From Mangifera indica (Eukaryota > Streptophyta > Magnoliopsida > Sapindales > Anacardiaceae), in contig NC_058154.1 in the NCBI RefSeq assembly GCF_011075055.1, forward strand, positions 10,486,475-10,550,474: a DNA stretch of 64,000 nucleotides, written 5' to 3'. Shown here in pieces: positions 12,480 through 24,745 of the stretch. Both the position numbers and the translations under genes were made by a program. Numbering within the stretch: the first letter of the stretch is position 1; every line of letters starts with the position of its first letter. The notes below the pieces were generated by a model, which was given only the letters and a program-made list of their open reading frames with translations, was not told the origin of the DNA and ran no database searches.

Positions 12480-12840
12480 ATTTATAGGAATAATTTAACT
12501 AGAGTTAAATTCGAGTCCAACCAAGCTCGAACTTAGATCAACTTGAGTTTAGGTCAACTTGAGGAGAGCTAAGCTCAAACTCCTCTCAAAATTGTTTTAG
12601 TTTGACTCATTAGAGGAAATCGAACTCGAGTTCGATAGAGTGTCAAGTCGGTTTGATCACAATAAAAAAATTGATCAGTCTAAACTGTAATCCAAACCAA
12701 CTTAAATTACAATTTTCCAATTTAGTTCGATGCACAAAATGGTTAAATTTAGTTTGAGATTTTTTTGAAGCTTTTTTTTTTTTGTTTGGTTTAAAATAAA
12801 TCTTAAAGTGGACAAAAGCGAATACGAATATTTGCAAATT
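12480..12840. repeat. gctcga/tcgagc-rich repeat relic
   Basis: Repeated AACTTGAG, AAGCTC and GAACTCGAGTTCGA words in both orientations, as in the hAT-type elements of this window, but without preserved ends. Probably an old copy or a mosaic of copies. No gene is seen. Confidence 0.35.
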
Positions 12841-13239
12841 ATGGTCTTCTCTTTATTTTTTCATATTAAAATTTATCCCTTAATTTTCATCTTTCTCATA
12901 ATTGCCTTATTTAGATAATCTATCAATATACAAATTTATCTTTATTTGGATATTAAACATTTTCTGCTGTTTTGTGTATATAGCTTAGTAAGATTTGTAA
13001 ATCTCTCATGCAATGCTAATCGTTCTCACAGGTTGACCATGGTAAGTGAATTTTCTTATCTATAAGTCAGTGTTTCCATGAACAAACAGTGTCTAGGTTT
13101 TGTAGATTTAGTATGAGGCGTTTAAGGAGACTTGATGGAAATGCCAGAAAGATTTACCCGTCATAACCTCAGAATGTTAAGGACTTCTACCTCAGTCTCA
13201 CAGGGATTGAATGCCACTGAGATTTGAAATATATAGTAC

Positions 13240-13900
13240 GAGTGCTGAGAGAGGCATAGGGTGCACCCCGGGCAATACAAGTGAGTCAGTCATAACACAG
13301 TTGACAAATGTGGTTCTGGAGGGGATGTAAGGGGAACAAGACATGAAACCAGTGGGAAGACATGCTCAGTTGCATTCAATGTACAGGCTACCTAGCATGA
13401 ATCAACCCCTAGGATTTTCAAGCATCAGTGATCCCTCTCTAACAGAGGAGTGGTTAGAGCAATGGAGAGTGTTATGTCATTGTTTTTTTTTTTTCTTTAA
13501 TGAGAAACCCTTTTCTAATCGGATCGTCATTTCCTGGATCAAATTAATCATATTGAATTGACAAATTCTGAATCCAATGAATGTTATATCATTGTTCCCA
13601 ATGTCATATTCTAAGAAAGTCAAATATGTCGGTTATTTGTTGAATGTTAAGGCGTGGTGGAGGATTGCCATATAGACACAACAGGTGGTGAGCATTACCG
13701 GGGCTGATTTCAAGAGACTCCTTGAAGCAAAGCATGAGCCAATAGATATGACATATTCAGAGCTCAAAAGCTTATAAATCTACAGCAGGGTAACAGTATA
13801 GTTAAAGAATAATCCATCAGGTTTAATGTCTTAGCAACAAAATGCACCCGGGATAGTCAACACCATTTAGGGGAGAATGGAGAAATTCATTTATTTGCTT
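13240..13900 (+). pseudogene. Decayed Ty3/gypsy-like gag fragment
   Basis: Short conceptual pieces in shifting frames resemble plant gypsy gag: ISDPSLTEEWLEQW (about 13406-13465) recalls the 'DP..AEEWL' motif, VKAWWRIA (about 13648-13671) the 'A..WW' motif, and GADFKRLLEAK (about 13701-13735) the 'F...F..K' helix. The order and spacing fit the family, but stops and frameshifts interrupt every frame. No pol domains, LTRs or primer site were recognised nearby, so this is an old truncated fragment. Confidence 0.5.
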
Positions 13901-15980
13901 AACCCCGAGATCGCAATTTGAATTTATGTGTGACTCTGGTTAAATTACTCTATTCTAATGTAATTTTGATTAAAATCATAATATTTTGATGTAAATTCTA
14001 ATTAAACGGCAATATTTTGTCGTTAATGATTGTTTAAAGTTGTAATATTTTATAGAACATGGGTAAAAATGTATTTAATAAAGTTTGAAAATAAAATGTT
14101 ATTTATCTTTAATAAATATTAAAAATTCAAAACAATATTTTTATCTTATTAGTATATTTATAATAAAAATTAACTAATTTCACTTACGTGTCCGACATAA
14201 AATGGGTAAATATCATTTTTTTCAACTTTAAAGTGGGAACTTAGACATTTTGATATGGTTAAGATGGGGCTGGTGGACAGCTAGGGACCATTCAATGTGA
14301 CTTATCATGCAAAATACAATAATAGGGTTTGATTGATAAGATGAACATATAATCTCTGAGACAATTTCTTGTCCACATCTTTATTTTTAATAATTGGGGA
14401 TCTTACTTTGTAATCACAAGACAGAGTTTTACAAATATAATAAAAGTTTGAATTTATATCTTTTTTTTTTTTAATTTTAGTGTTTTATCAGTTTTATTAA
14501 TCTTTGATATCTTTTTAAATATCTCTTAAGTTTATCTTTCATTTTTCTAGATAGAATATGAAAACAAACTTCTCTATTCTTTTATCACGCATAGTCCATT
14601 TCAAATAAAATCATAGTTTTAGAAGCAATGTTGTAATTGGGAATATATGATTTTCTTCTAATATTATAAGAGCGTTTGTTGATTGCAGATTAGTATTAAT
14701 TTATGAACAACTAATCATTGTGAAAGAGTCTAAGGGTTAGTAAAATTGATGAAACATTAAAACTTTTAAAATAAAGGTTTGAGTTTAAACTTTTTTTATG
14801 TTTATGAAACTATAGCTTATCTAGTACAGTGATTATAAATATAGTCAATGTGTCTTAAATTTACCCGTCCATGCCCCAATAAATCTCGCCATTGTTCTTT
14901 GCATTTTTCTCAAAACAGTGGGACGATACAAAGATGAAGGCTAGACCATGGCCTGGAAGTTGATTTTTGCAGGGGTGATTTTGAAGGTATAAATAATCGA
15001 ACAAGTGTAGAGTTTGGAACCTTTCTGGAGATCTTCCAATGCAGAAAGGAGTATCTTGGGTGAGAGAAATGGAGAGTCAAGCATTGTGCACTCCATGGAG
15101 CTGCATTTCTGAAGCATTATAGTCATCATTTAAGGAAAACTTTACAGCATTTGCAGATTGAAGCCAAAAAGCCTACTAGCAACGTAGTAGTTTAAGAAAG
15201 TACACTACTAAGTAGCTCTGTTGTTCAAGTTGTATCTATCTGCAAATGTATAACAGATCCAAAAACAAGATCTTTCTACTCCTTCCTGAAGAGAAGAGAC
15301 GTGTCTAGAGGAAGCAATCAAACTTGACTTTCCAAAAAATTTAAAAAAAAAAAAGTAATTCTGTGCATTAATACTTTTAAAGATACAATTAAGAACACAT
15401 GATTTATTATCGTATGATTATATTTTATTTTTTTAATTCAAAATAATCAAATTATCCAAATATCCAATTATGTGCACATAATTTTATTGAAAAGAAAAAT
15501 TCCCATTTGCCCCTTTTTCCAACCTAGCAGCTGTGGGGGTGGACATCAAAGTTGCGTAGTAGACACAACTTGATATAGCAGGGAAACAAAAGGATGTATC
15601 CATGTTAAAGAGGAAGAAGAGATCAACACCCTACTAGGCAGCTGTGGGCAACATATTACTTTCTGTTATCACAAAATAGGAGTGTAGAGCAGTCATTTTT
15701 CCAAAATAAATTATGGCTAATAATAGGCTCTACAAGAATGGCCAAGATCTTAGAAATTACAGTTGCCGAGTGGAAAGAAAATACCTTTGACAAATTGGAG
15801 AGAGATTTCTCAGTGAGCTATTAACATAGCTAATTATGGCCGCTGGCCATCTACCTAAAACACCACCTATACAAAGGCCCCAATTAACAACTGAGATCAT
15901 ATTTGAGAGGAGAGAAAATCACCAGCCAAATTATTCTGCAGTGATCTTCATGATAATGCTGTTTGCCATCAGGGAACAGC
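13901..15980. other. AT-rich spacer without recognised gene
   Basis: Mostly AT-rich unique-looking DNA with poly-T tracts (for example 14461-14474). A 62-codon minus-strand ORF at 14941-15129 has no recognisable motif. The last few hundred bases (about 15700-15980) probably include the 3' untranslated region of the minus-strand kinase gene. Confidence 0.35.
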
Positions 15981-18900
15981 TCAACGCCCAGAAACAAATA
16001 ATGACTTCGTTGATAACCGGTTCCCTTCGGCCTGAACTTTTCTGACCTTGGCCTTGTCAAGGCGTGCTCGTCTAACAGCTTCCTGAATCTGGCGATCATG
16101 GTCTTTAAGCATCTGATCCATGTTACCGGGAACTAGCAATGGACCAGAGTAATGGATTTTGGGACCCTTTGACCCATAGCCAAGCTACCAAAAAATAAAA
16201 GAGTCAGACACTTCAAATAGCACCGCCAAAGCAAAATCCCTCATTCAGCCAATTATTTAGGAGGCTAATCAAGAAATCTATAAAACAGACTATTGGGAGG
16301 AAAATAAGGTCCGGTGATACTAACCATAATTGGATCGTTGTTGACAATGCTTCCATCTTCCTTCTGATGACAAACAGCAGCACCTTGAGAGTGATCCTTC
16401 TGGTCCTGTTGCATCAAAGATTCCGAGGTTTCTTTGAAAGATCCTGGAAACCTTGCTATTAGCTTTGGAACTTCCTGTTGTGAAGAACCAGACCTATCTC
16501 TACGATCTTCAGACAATAAACTCCTCCTTGCTGCTACTAAACCAGACATGGATGGCAGGTCGGCACCAGTAGAAATCTTTGGAGCATCATCTGTGTTTTT
16601 CAGAGTCTTTGCCCAAGCAGCTCGGTGAGACAGCGGCCCTGAATGAGAGGCTCTCTTATGATGATGCCCCTGCGGCTCTGCAGTTGATTCTACCATATGT
16701 GATGGTCTAGGAGGATCTATGGGAAATCCAGAGGCAACATCTTCTGGATGAGGATTAAACTTCTCACTGCGGCTCTTAGAATTGGACTGGCTTTGTCTTT
16801 TCTGAAACAAGAAAGCCATCATATTAGTGTGTACTTTATCAAGATTAAAGCCTAAGTGAGATGAAGCAAATGACATAAAGCAATGAAACAGAGAGACTGA
16901 AACAGTGAATTACATGTACAGGATACTTAAAATAAGGCATAGCCGCCTAAGTTGCTAAAAGGGGAAGAAGAAATTTGAAAGAATTTGTTAGAGCCACAGT
17001 TTATGTGAGGAAGAAAGGCTAGATCAGGGCAGCAAATTCGGCAAGGGCAGAAATTACAAGTGTCCAAGACTTAGGAGTAACAAGTGTCAAGCCGAAAGAG
17101 AAGGAGCATGCAACAGAAAGCCATCTACCAGTATTATGCACAGCGGGCCTACAACCAACACAGGGGACCACAGGGATATTCATAGAAGAGGTGGCATCAC
17201 AAGATTGGAGGATCTGAGGTTGGTTCTGCAGTTGAGGAAACTTGTTGCTGCTGGTTTCTGGAGAGACATTCCCAGGTACCTATCAGTATTCAAACTAAAA
17301 TGGTGTAGCATCACCATATTGAATGGCTATCCTATTAAACAGCAGAGTTTCAACACAACTTTCCTACACTGCTCAAGCCTAGCATAGTTGAAAGCCACCA
17401 AGATTGATGATTTATTTCTTACCGGTATCTTTGTTTTGGGTACCAAAACATGATTAAGAAACAAATTGTGAGGGTTTCTCGTTGTTTTGTTATCACCAGA
17501 CAAGAAGATTTGCAACTAGGATGCACTAGTTACTGCATGCATGTTACAATAAGAAAATGTGGTACAGGAGGAGCATATTAATTTGAAGTAGATTACCTGC
17601 ATGGACGAAACTAATTCAGCATTGGCATCAGAAGCTGGTATGGCTCTGGACTCTCTTGTTCCTTTCCTTTCAAGGTCAAGCCTCTGGCCCTTGTTTCCTA
17701 CTGCACCTAGTCTATGGATTAAAAAAATACAATCTTGTCAGTATTCAAATCAGCATTTCAGTAGCATATATGTTCAGAACAGCCAAAGAACAGCTTATTA
17801 GATGAAAATAGGAAATGCAGTAACTATCCAACAAATTGAAGCCCCAAAATGAGAAAATCAACAATTGAACTCGTAACTACATAGTTTATGTGAGAACATC
17901 TGAATTAACATAATTTTCAATGATATCGATAAACTATGCCAGAGTTGTTAGAACATGCACCTTCTAGCTTCCTCATCCCGTATTTTTGCATCAAGCTCTT
18001 TGCTTGGGGGATATTTTGGCAAACTGTAAGGATCACAAGGAAGAGGTTTCGCCGTAAAGAACTGGAGAACAAAAAGCAAACACCAATCAGAACACAGGGT
18101 AGGAATAGAAGCTATTAATTAATTACCAAGATAATAAAAATAGAACACTATGATTGCAATAAATGAAAACATATACAAGCTACAAATTAATGGATCAAGT
18201 AAATTTATAAACTTAAGGAGAAAGACAAAATTAAAACTGCACAGGAATTCCTAGGCAATGTGATCTCCACTATCCAATAAATTTGAAAACCAATAAGCCA
18301 ATCCAAATACATCTTCCAATAAGAGAAATGTACCGAAACACCCACACAAGAGTATTGTCTTCACTCTTTAAAGGAACTAATGCACAGGGATTGCAAACTA
18401 ATGGATAATAATCAACCTAATTAGGAGTCAAGTAACAGTGGAAGAACATCACTCAAAGAAAGAAACAATACACAAACACATTTGCTCAATAGAAGAACTA
18501 TGGCAACATTTAAAATGATCTGTAAAATTAGGTTAATCAAAACTTCATACCTCACTCTTCAGAGCAGATGCTGCAGATCCTCGATCAGATGGATCGATTG
18601 AAAGAAGAATCTCCATAAGCCCTAAAGCTGGTGTAGGGAAATCCTTAAATGTTTCACCCACACAACGTTTATAAGGCTGTTGGGGCTTAAAGATTGTAGC
18701 ATGCGGCAACTTTGATTTTCTCCAATAATCCTCAGAAGGTGAACCACATAGCTTAAAAATTTTATGCAACTGCTCCACCTAATAAAAAAAATGCAAATTT
18801 TTGAATGATAACATAATATAACAAAACATCTTCGAACTAAGCAGCCAAAAGATTAAAAAGGATAGAAACTCTTCATAGGATCTCTTCTTTCACACAATCC

Positions 18901-21038
18901 CACATGCATATTGGAGATATCTTAGGAGTTCATACTCCAAACATTGCTCCTTCGAGAGGTAGTAACTGGAAAAAAATAGTGTACAACTATATCATACAAG
19001 CTTGTTCATATACCAACTCCATGAAGGAGCCTTTTGCAGATCATTAGAATGTAATTTTCCACGAAATTTCAACAGAGGCTAATTCCAACATACTATTGGG
19101 AACTCTAACCATGAGGCTACTCCTAACATCAAAATGATTGCATTGCAGCAAAAAGAATTAAATTGAAAAGTGGACATAAAGGTGCCAGATAAAATAACAA
19201 GCAGCAAAGAGTCTGAACTCTAACTGGCAAAAGCAAACTCCACAATTTATACCTCAGTTCTTCCAGGCATAATAGGCTTGCCAGCATACAACTCAGCAAG
19301 TATGCAACCTGCGCTCCATAAATCTACAGCAGTACCATAGTTAGTTGCTCCAAGTAACAGCTCAGGTGGCCGGTACCAAAGAGTTACAACACGACTCGTC
19401 AGTGGTACATTTTGCTGGGGATCATAGAAACTAGCAAGACCAAAATCAGCAATTTTTAAGATTCCATTGTTGTCAATCAAAAGATTGGAACCCTTTATGT
19501 CACGATGTAGAACACCACGACTGTGACAATGATCAAGCCCATGCAAAAGTTGCTGCATGTAACATTTAACCTGTCAAAGTATAGTATAAGAAAAATTAGA
19601 GCCTGAAGACCGTAACAATAAGTGTTGAAAGGAATTCAATACCTAAGTATATATATTTCACAGGCTATGTTCCATGTAATTGCAATGTTAAGAATAAATA
19701 CTGTAATATAAATGTAAGGAAAACACTAAATTTGTGCGGTAAAAAGATCATGAATTGCATACACTATCACTCTTCCACTAAACCAGTTGTATCCCTAGAG
19801 AACAAAATAAAACCTTTTAGCATGTACCTGTGATTCTGAAAATTTCAGACCAGGATGCGAGGCAAGACCTGCCAAATCATGTTCCATGTACTCAAACACA
19901 AGGTATAAGCTGCAAGACATCCTTGATGTCACTAGGCCTTCCAGCTTTATTACATTCATGTGATCAAGCCTACGGAGAATATGAATTTCTCTTGCCATGA
20001 AGCGAACACTCTCAGGCTCCAAATTATCAAACCTAACTTTCTTTAGTGCAACAATTTTCTTCTGATCAAGATCACGAGCTCTATAAACATTGCTGTAAGT
20101 ACCCTGGCCAATCTGTATCAAAATATATTTCATAAGACTATGTATGGAAACAAGCCAACAAACAATGTCAGCTTTAATTAGATTAATTAACCATTCATAA
20201 ATACAATGATCTGATTTTAATTAACTAGGACAATTTTACAAGGGTAAGTTGCTCGAAAACCCAAATATATAAATAGGACTCAGAATTTCCAGGCGTTGGC
20301 TAAAGTCATGAGATGACAGGAAGCTTTTATTCTGAGATCTCGAGTTGCATTCCATAAAGATTTGAGGAAAAAATAATGTGAAAACCAAGCCACAGACATA
20401 AAATATCTCCAAGTTTTAGCTTGCATTCATTTCACATGGAATACAAGAAACTCAACTTACCATGGAGTTGCATAAATACAAACTAAAACTCAAGCACTCG
20501 ATGAATAAGACAAACACATGCACTTTTATATTCATCAATAAAGAAAGTTAGAAAATTGATAATAGAAACAACAAAATAAATCTCTGCAGTATTTTTAATC
20601 TATTACCAAACCAAAGAAGAAGCTTACTTTGTCCAGCTTCTCAAAAGAGTCTGCACGGCGTGGAACCCATCCCCTGATTGCCTCTCCTGCCACATTAGCC
20701 AACCAGGCCGGCCACCCTGCAGCCACCTGCTCTCCTTCTGTAGCTTTTGGAATAGTACCCATACCTGGATGGTGTTGAGCAACAACATATTCCATCTTGT
20801 TCCTCTTCCACTCGATATTCTCACCATGCAACCGAACAGACCCATTCACCTGCTTGTCAATCAACATTGTCCTCCCCTCATTACTATCATATCGATCTTT
20901 CACTCGATATGGATCCTCTCTCCTTGAGGAAGTTGCCCTCGATGCTCTCAAGTCCGATGAGACCTTGCTCGAGAGACACTCTCTTGGACTCTCTTTACTA
21001 TCTTCAATAGCAGAGGGTTTACAACAAATGCAACCCAT
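15981..21038 (-). CDS. CDK-like serine/threonine kinase (At1g53050/At1g54610 type)
   Basis: Protein kinase of the plant CDKC-like/CRK group. Coding exons, minus strand: 21038-20628, 20112-19828, 19570-19253, 18778-18551, 18061-17961, 17711-17597, 16801-16325, 16184-15981; 2139 bp, in frame, 712 residues. The N-terminus [14 protein letters not shown] offers Gly2 for myristoylation and Cys3/Cys5/Cys6 for palmitoylation, so membrane attachment is likely. The kinase domain begins near residue 138: glycine loop [10 protein letters not shown], lysine in VALKKVRF, catalytic [15 protein letters not shown], and activation segment [18 protein letters not shown]. All key residues are present, so it should be active. 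A long basic, Ser/Pro-rich tail follows, ending in LFVSGR. The Met at 21038 was chosen over one six codons upstream because it begins the lipidation motif. Substrates are unknown to me. Confidence 0.92.
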
Positions 21039-21780
21039 ATTATGCTCCAACACCACTTAAAAACCTTCCTTCAAAATCAGTACTTACCCCACAAATACAA
21101 CATTTTCAAAGTACAGCTTTCCTCTTCTTCTACGACAAGCTCTATAAAGCATAACTTTTCCATAACTAAATCAAGGATATTCAACGTGTAAACCCCACAA
21201 AAAATCAAGATTAACGCAAACCCAATTGTTATACCATCAATGTACTCTTTCCAACTCAATAAAGCAACAAACTTGCAATAAGAAAGAACCCAGATTCCCA
21301 CTCCCAAATGCTTAAATCTTCCAAAATCATGCACAATACCTCAAAAATAACAGTTCTTAAGCAACATCAAAAAACTTCTATATGAAAAACCAATAAATTC
21401 ACAACTCAAAACACTTTAATACTAACAGCACAAAAAAAAAAAAAAACTAAAACTCACCAAGCCAATTCAAAAACAACACCATAATCTTCGTACCTTAAGC
21501 CATAATTGCTATTCCTCCGCAACTAACACACTGTTCCAAGCAAAGTACTTGCAAAATGATTGAAACCCTGAAGGTTCATAATTTAAAAAAAAAAAACACA
21601 GAAAGTGAGTGATCTAGGGTTTGCAGATCTAGGGCACAGAGATTTTTTATTTAGAAGGAAGGAAAGACCCAGTGATACGTTTTAGTAGGGTGTAGGATTT
21701 TTTTCACAGAAGATGAAAAAAAAAATTGTTTTTATTATTATTCTGAGGGTGGAGGGAGCTATTGAGATTGAATATTTATG
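21039..21780 (-). other. Kinase 5' leader and promoter region
   Basis: Sequence upstream of the kinase start. On the minus strand a donor-like TTGGTGAGTTTTAG near 21455 suggests a leader intron. Around 21590-21730 there are A/T runs and pyrimidine-rich minus-strand text, as expected near a transcription start. No clear TATA box was chosen. The Mutator-type nest begins at its far edge, so the element lies close to this promoter. Confidence 0.35.
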
Positions 21781-21884
21781 TAAAAAGCAGGTCACACCCA
21801 AATTTTAATAAAATTACAGTTCTCACCCATTAGGTTTGGAAAAGCCAAATACCCCCACATCATCCATTTCTGTTAATATGTTCG

Positions 21885-22753
21885 GCCAAACGACTATTTC
21901 CCACCCAAGGTTTAGCGTTTTCTCAAAAGTCCCCCCTTTAACTATGGAAACACCAAACACCCACCCATGGCCGGTTAGATTTAACCAAACCCTAACGGCT
22001 GAAAATTTTATCTCCTTTTGCCCCCCTAAACTTTAAAAACTGAAATTTTCCCCCCGCCTAAGTTTTAAAAAATGACAGTTTCACCCTAGGGTTTGGTTTT
22101 GAAATCTCCGGCGACCTCTCCGGCTCCGTTGCCGACGGCCGCTCCCTCCGGAAGCAACCTCTCCTTCCGACGATCTCTTTCCTCCCATTTGGAGGTCCGA
22201 TCGGCGCCCAGAGACGCCGTGGGAGACGAAGACTTCGTCGGGAAGACGAAGTTCTTCGTCTTCCCAGACGAAGCCGATGCCGTCGTCCTCGTCTGGGAAG
22301 ACGGTCGTCTTCCCAGAGGTCTTCTTCTGGGAAGACGAAGAACTTCGTCTTCCCGACGAAGTCTTCGTCTCCTACGGCTTCTCCGGGCGCCGATCGGACC
22401 TCCAAATGGGAGGAAAGAGATCGTCGGAAGGAGAGGTTGCTTCCGGAGGGAGCGGCCGTCGGCAACGGAGCCGGAGAGGTCGTCGGAGATTTCAAAACCA
22501 AACCCTAGGGTGAAACTACCATTTTTTAAAACTTAGGCGGGGGGAAAATTTCAGTTTTTAAAGTTTAGGGGGGCAAAATAGATTCTATTTTAGTTTATTT
22601 TTAATATTATAGCTAAAATGACGATTTTACCCCTACCACCGTTAGGGTTTGGTTAAATCTAACTGGTCATGGGTGGGTGTTTGGTGTTTCCATAGTTAAA
22701 GGGGAGACTTTTGAGAAAACGCTAAACCTTGGGTGGGACATAGTCGTTTGGCC
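21885..22753. mobile_element. Mutator-type fold-back element, copy 1
   Basis: 869 bp bounded by perfect 9-bp direct repeats AATATGTTC (21876-21884 and 22754-22762), the signature of Mutator-superfamily insertion. The ends GGCCAAACGACTATTTCCCA are inverted repeats that continue inward almost to the centre, leaving a spacer of about 60 bp near 22268-22325. The inner arms (about 22090-22520) are GC-rich and keep open frames on both strands. Because of the palindrome, both frames give nearly the same 147-residue conceptual product, starting MVLKSP. I do not recognise that product and doubt that it is translated. A relative lies at 52025-52787. Confidence 0.9.
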
Positions 22754-22811
22754 AATATGTTCCGATACTTTTTAACTAAATTACTTATTTACCCTTGACA
22801 AAAACCACCCC

Positions 22812-23042
22812 TCATCCATGAAAATAAACACCTTTCTTTGAGTCGAAGAAGCCACTGATGAAGAGGACGAAGACACTGAAGTAGGTGAAGTAGAGGATAT
22901 TGGAGAAATGGATTTCGGACTCGAGATTCTGTATGGTCTCGGACCACTCACTGTTAATATTCGTTATCACTGAAACCGCTTCACCTTCTTCATTGTTGTC
23001 ATCCAACAGCTGCTTCTCAAGTTCTTGAAGACAATTAAACAT
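22812..23042 (-). pseudogene. Captured coding-like fragment
   Basis: An open minus-strand frame of 76 codons begins MFNCLQELEKQLLDDNNEEG and contains NINSEWSETIQNL before turning into low-complexity hydrophobic sequence. The acidic, Glu-rich first part looks like real protein, and I have a weak impression of N-terminal regions of GRAS-family transcription factors. It lies inside the outer Mutator-type element, so it may be a host-gene fragment captured Pack-MULE style. No downstream exon or full domain is present. Confidence 0.35.
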
Positions 23043-23454
23043 CTTCTTCTCCGAATCTTGCGCTTAAACTCGAATTTGCCCCGTATTGTGATTAGTATTA
23101 TTATTCACGTACGACGAATTCGGGGTAATTTGTTGATGAGGTCTTAATTGTTATTGAAGAAGCGGCAAGCTGTAACGGTGCTCTTTGTCTGTCTTCATTG
23201 CTTCATCGCTGTCGCTTTCACCTCTGTTATTGTCGTCGCTTCTCCGTCGTTCAGCCGCTGTCATCGACCTCCGTCGTTCATCCCTTATCACTGAGGATTG
23301 TTATGAGTGGAGTGTAAGTTTTGTGACTGGATTTGGTTCTGTGGATCAGGAGTTGGTTGTTTGAAGGTTCCTGTGTTTATGCACATAATCTGTTTGTTGA
23401 AATTCCTCTATACCGAGATCGCTTCGCAACTGGAGTAATCCATAGGAGATGAAA

Positions 23455-23775
23455 TCATAGTTATTAGAATCTTATGGGTATGATACATAGTTATTAGAAT
23501 CTTATGGGTATGATGATAGTTATTAGTATATTATGGATATGATACATATTTTATGATATATATTATAAAGTATATTATAATTAATATGATATAGTGAATA
23601 TATCTTATGATATAATATATATTATCAATATATTTTTTTAAAAAAATAATTATATAATAAAAGTGTATATAACAAAATTTTAAAAATATTTATTATATTT
23701 TTTAAAATAATGATATATTAATTATATTTTTTATTATTTTATTTTTTAAATATTATATATATAATATGATATTTA

Positions 23776-23833
<58 letters not shown>

Positions 23834-23840
23834 GATTTTT
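23455..23840. repeat. AT-rich repeat family 1, copy B, with tandem units
   Basis: Begins with about 2.5 tandem units of ATAGTTATTAGAATCTTATG plus GGTATGATAC (23457-23530), then follows the same AT-rich order as 915-1310, and ends in a long uninterrupted (AT)n run of roughly 50 bp (about 23779-23827). It directly abuts the target duplication of the element at 23854. The AT run is likely length-variable. Confidence 0.55.
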
Positions 23841-23853
23841 AATAGATGAAATG

Positions 23854-24745
23854 GGGATATTAATTAAAATAGGTAAAATTTTTTCGGTTTAAACCTTTTT
23901 AGATAAATGCATAGTAGTTTTATTTTTATAAGTAAATTTTTTTATAACTCCAAAAATACCTTCCCAGTCCGGTAAGTATAGGCTCTGGAAGGAAGGTGTG
24001 GTGCGCGTGGTGCGTGCAGAGTGCGTGTGGTGTGCGCGGTGCATGCAGTGAGAGCAGTGCGCGCGGTGCGTACGCAGTGCGCACGGTACGTGTCCAGTGC
24101 GCAGTGCGTACAAAGTGCACGCACCCTCATATAATATATATAAACAATTGCGCGCACCATTTCTTATATATATATTAAATAATATAATATAATATTTAAA
24201 AAATATAATAAATAAATATATATATTAAATATTATAATATTTAATATAATATACATAAATAATAATAATAATAATAATTTTAAAATATATATTATATTAT
24301 TATATATATTTATTATATTATAATATTATATATAATAAAATATATATTATATTATTATATATATTTATTATATTATAATATTATATATAATATATATTTA
24401 AAAATTATTATTATTTATGTATATTATATTAAATATTATAATATTTAATATATGTTTATTTATTATATTTTTAAATATTATATTATATTATTTAATATAT
24501 ATATAAAAGAAAAGGTGCACGTATTGCACGTACTGCGCGTACTCTCGCACTCTGTTTATATATATATATATATGAGTGTGTGCATACTTTGGGCACACCA
24601 CACGTTCCTTTCAGCGTTTACACCTACAGGGTTGGGAGGGTATTTTTAAAGTTACAAAAAAATTTACTTATACAAGTAAAACTACTGTGTGTTTGTCTAA
24701 AAATATTTACACAGATAAAATTTTATCTATTTTAATTAATATTCT
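23854..24745. mobile_element. Mutator-type inverted-repeat element with GC-rich arms
   Basis: 892 bp flanked by perfect 9-bp repeats GATGAAATG (23845-23853 and 24746-24754). The ends GGATATTAATTAAAATAG and, inverted, GAATATTAATTAAAATAG are terminal inverted repeats that extend more than 130 bp inward. Three zones follow: outer TIR, a GC-rich arm built from GTGCGCG/GTGCGTG-like words (about 23995-24125, with a shorter partner near 24513-24560), and a pure A/T palindromic core (about 24165-24500) containing a tandem pair of roughly 55-bp units. Its ORFs are low-complexity His/Arg/Thr-rich products of the GTGCG words, not genes. Confidence 0.88.

Noticed and set aside
22058..22536. Two 147-codon ORFs on opposite strands as genes
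   Set aside because: They are mirror images produced by the palindrome of a Mutator-type element, lack introns or known motifs, and end in the element's arms.
23889..24178. Overlapping His/Arg/Thr-rich ORFs on both strands
   Set aside because: They are translations of GTGCG-type words in the arm of the element at 23854; every frame gives low-complexity text.
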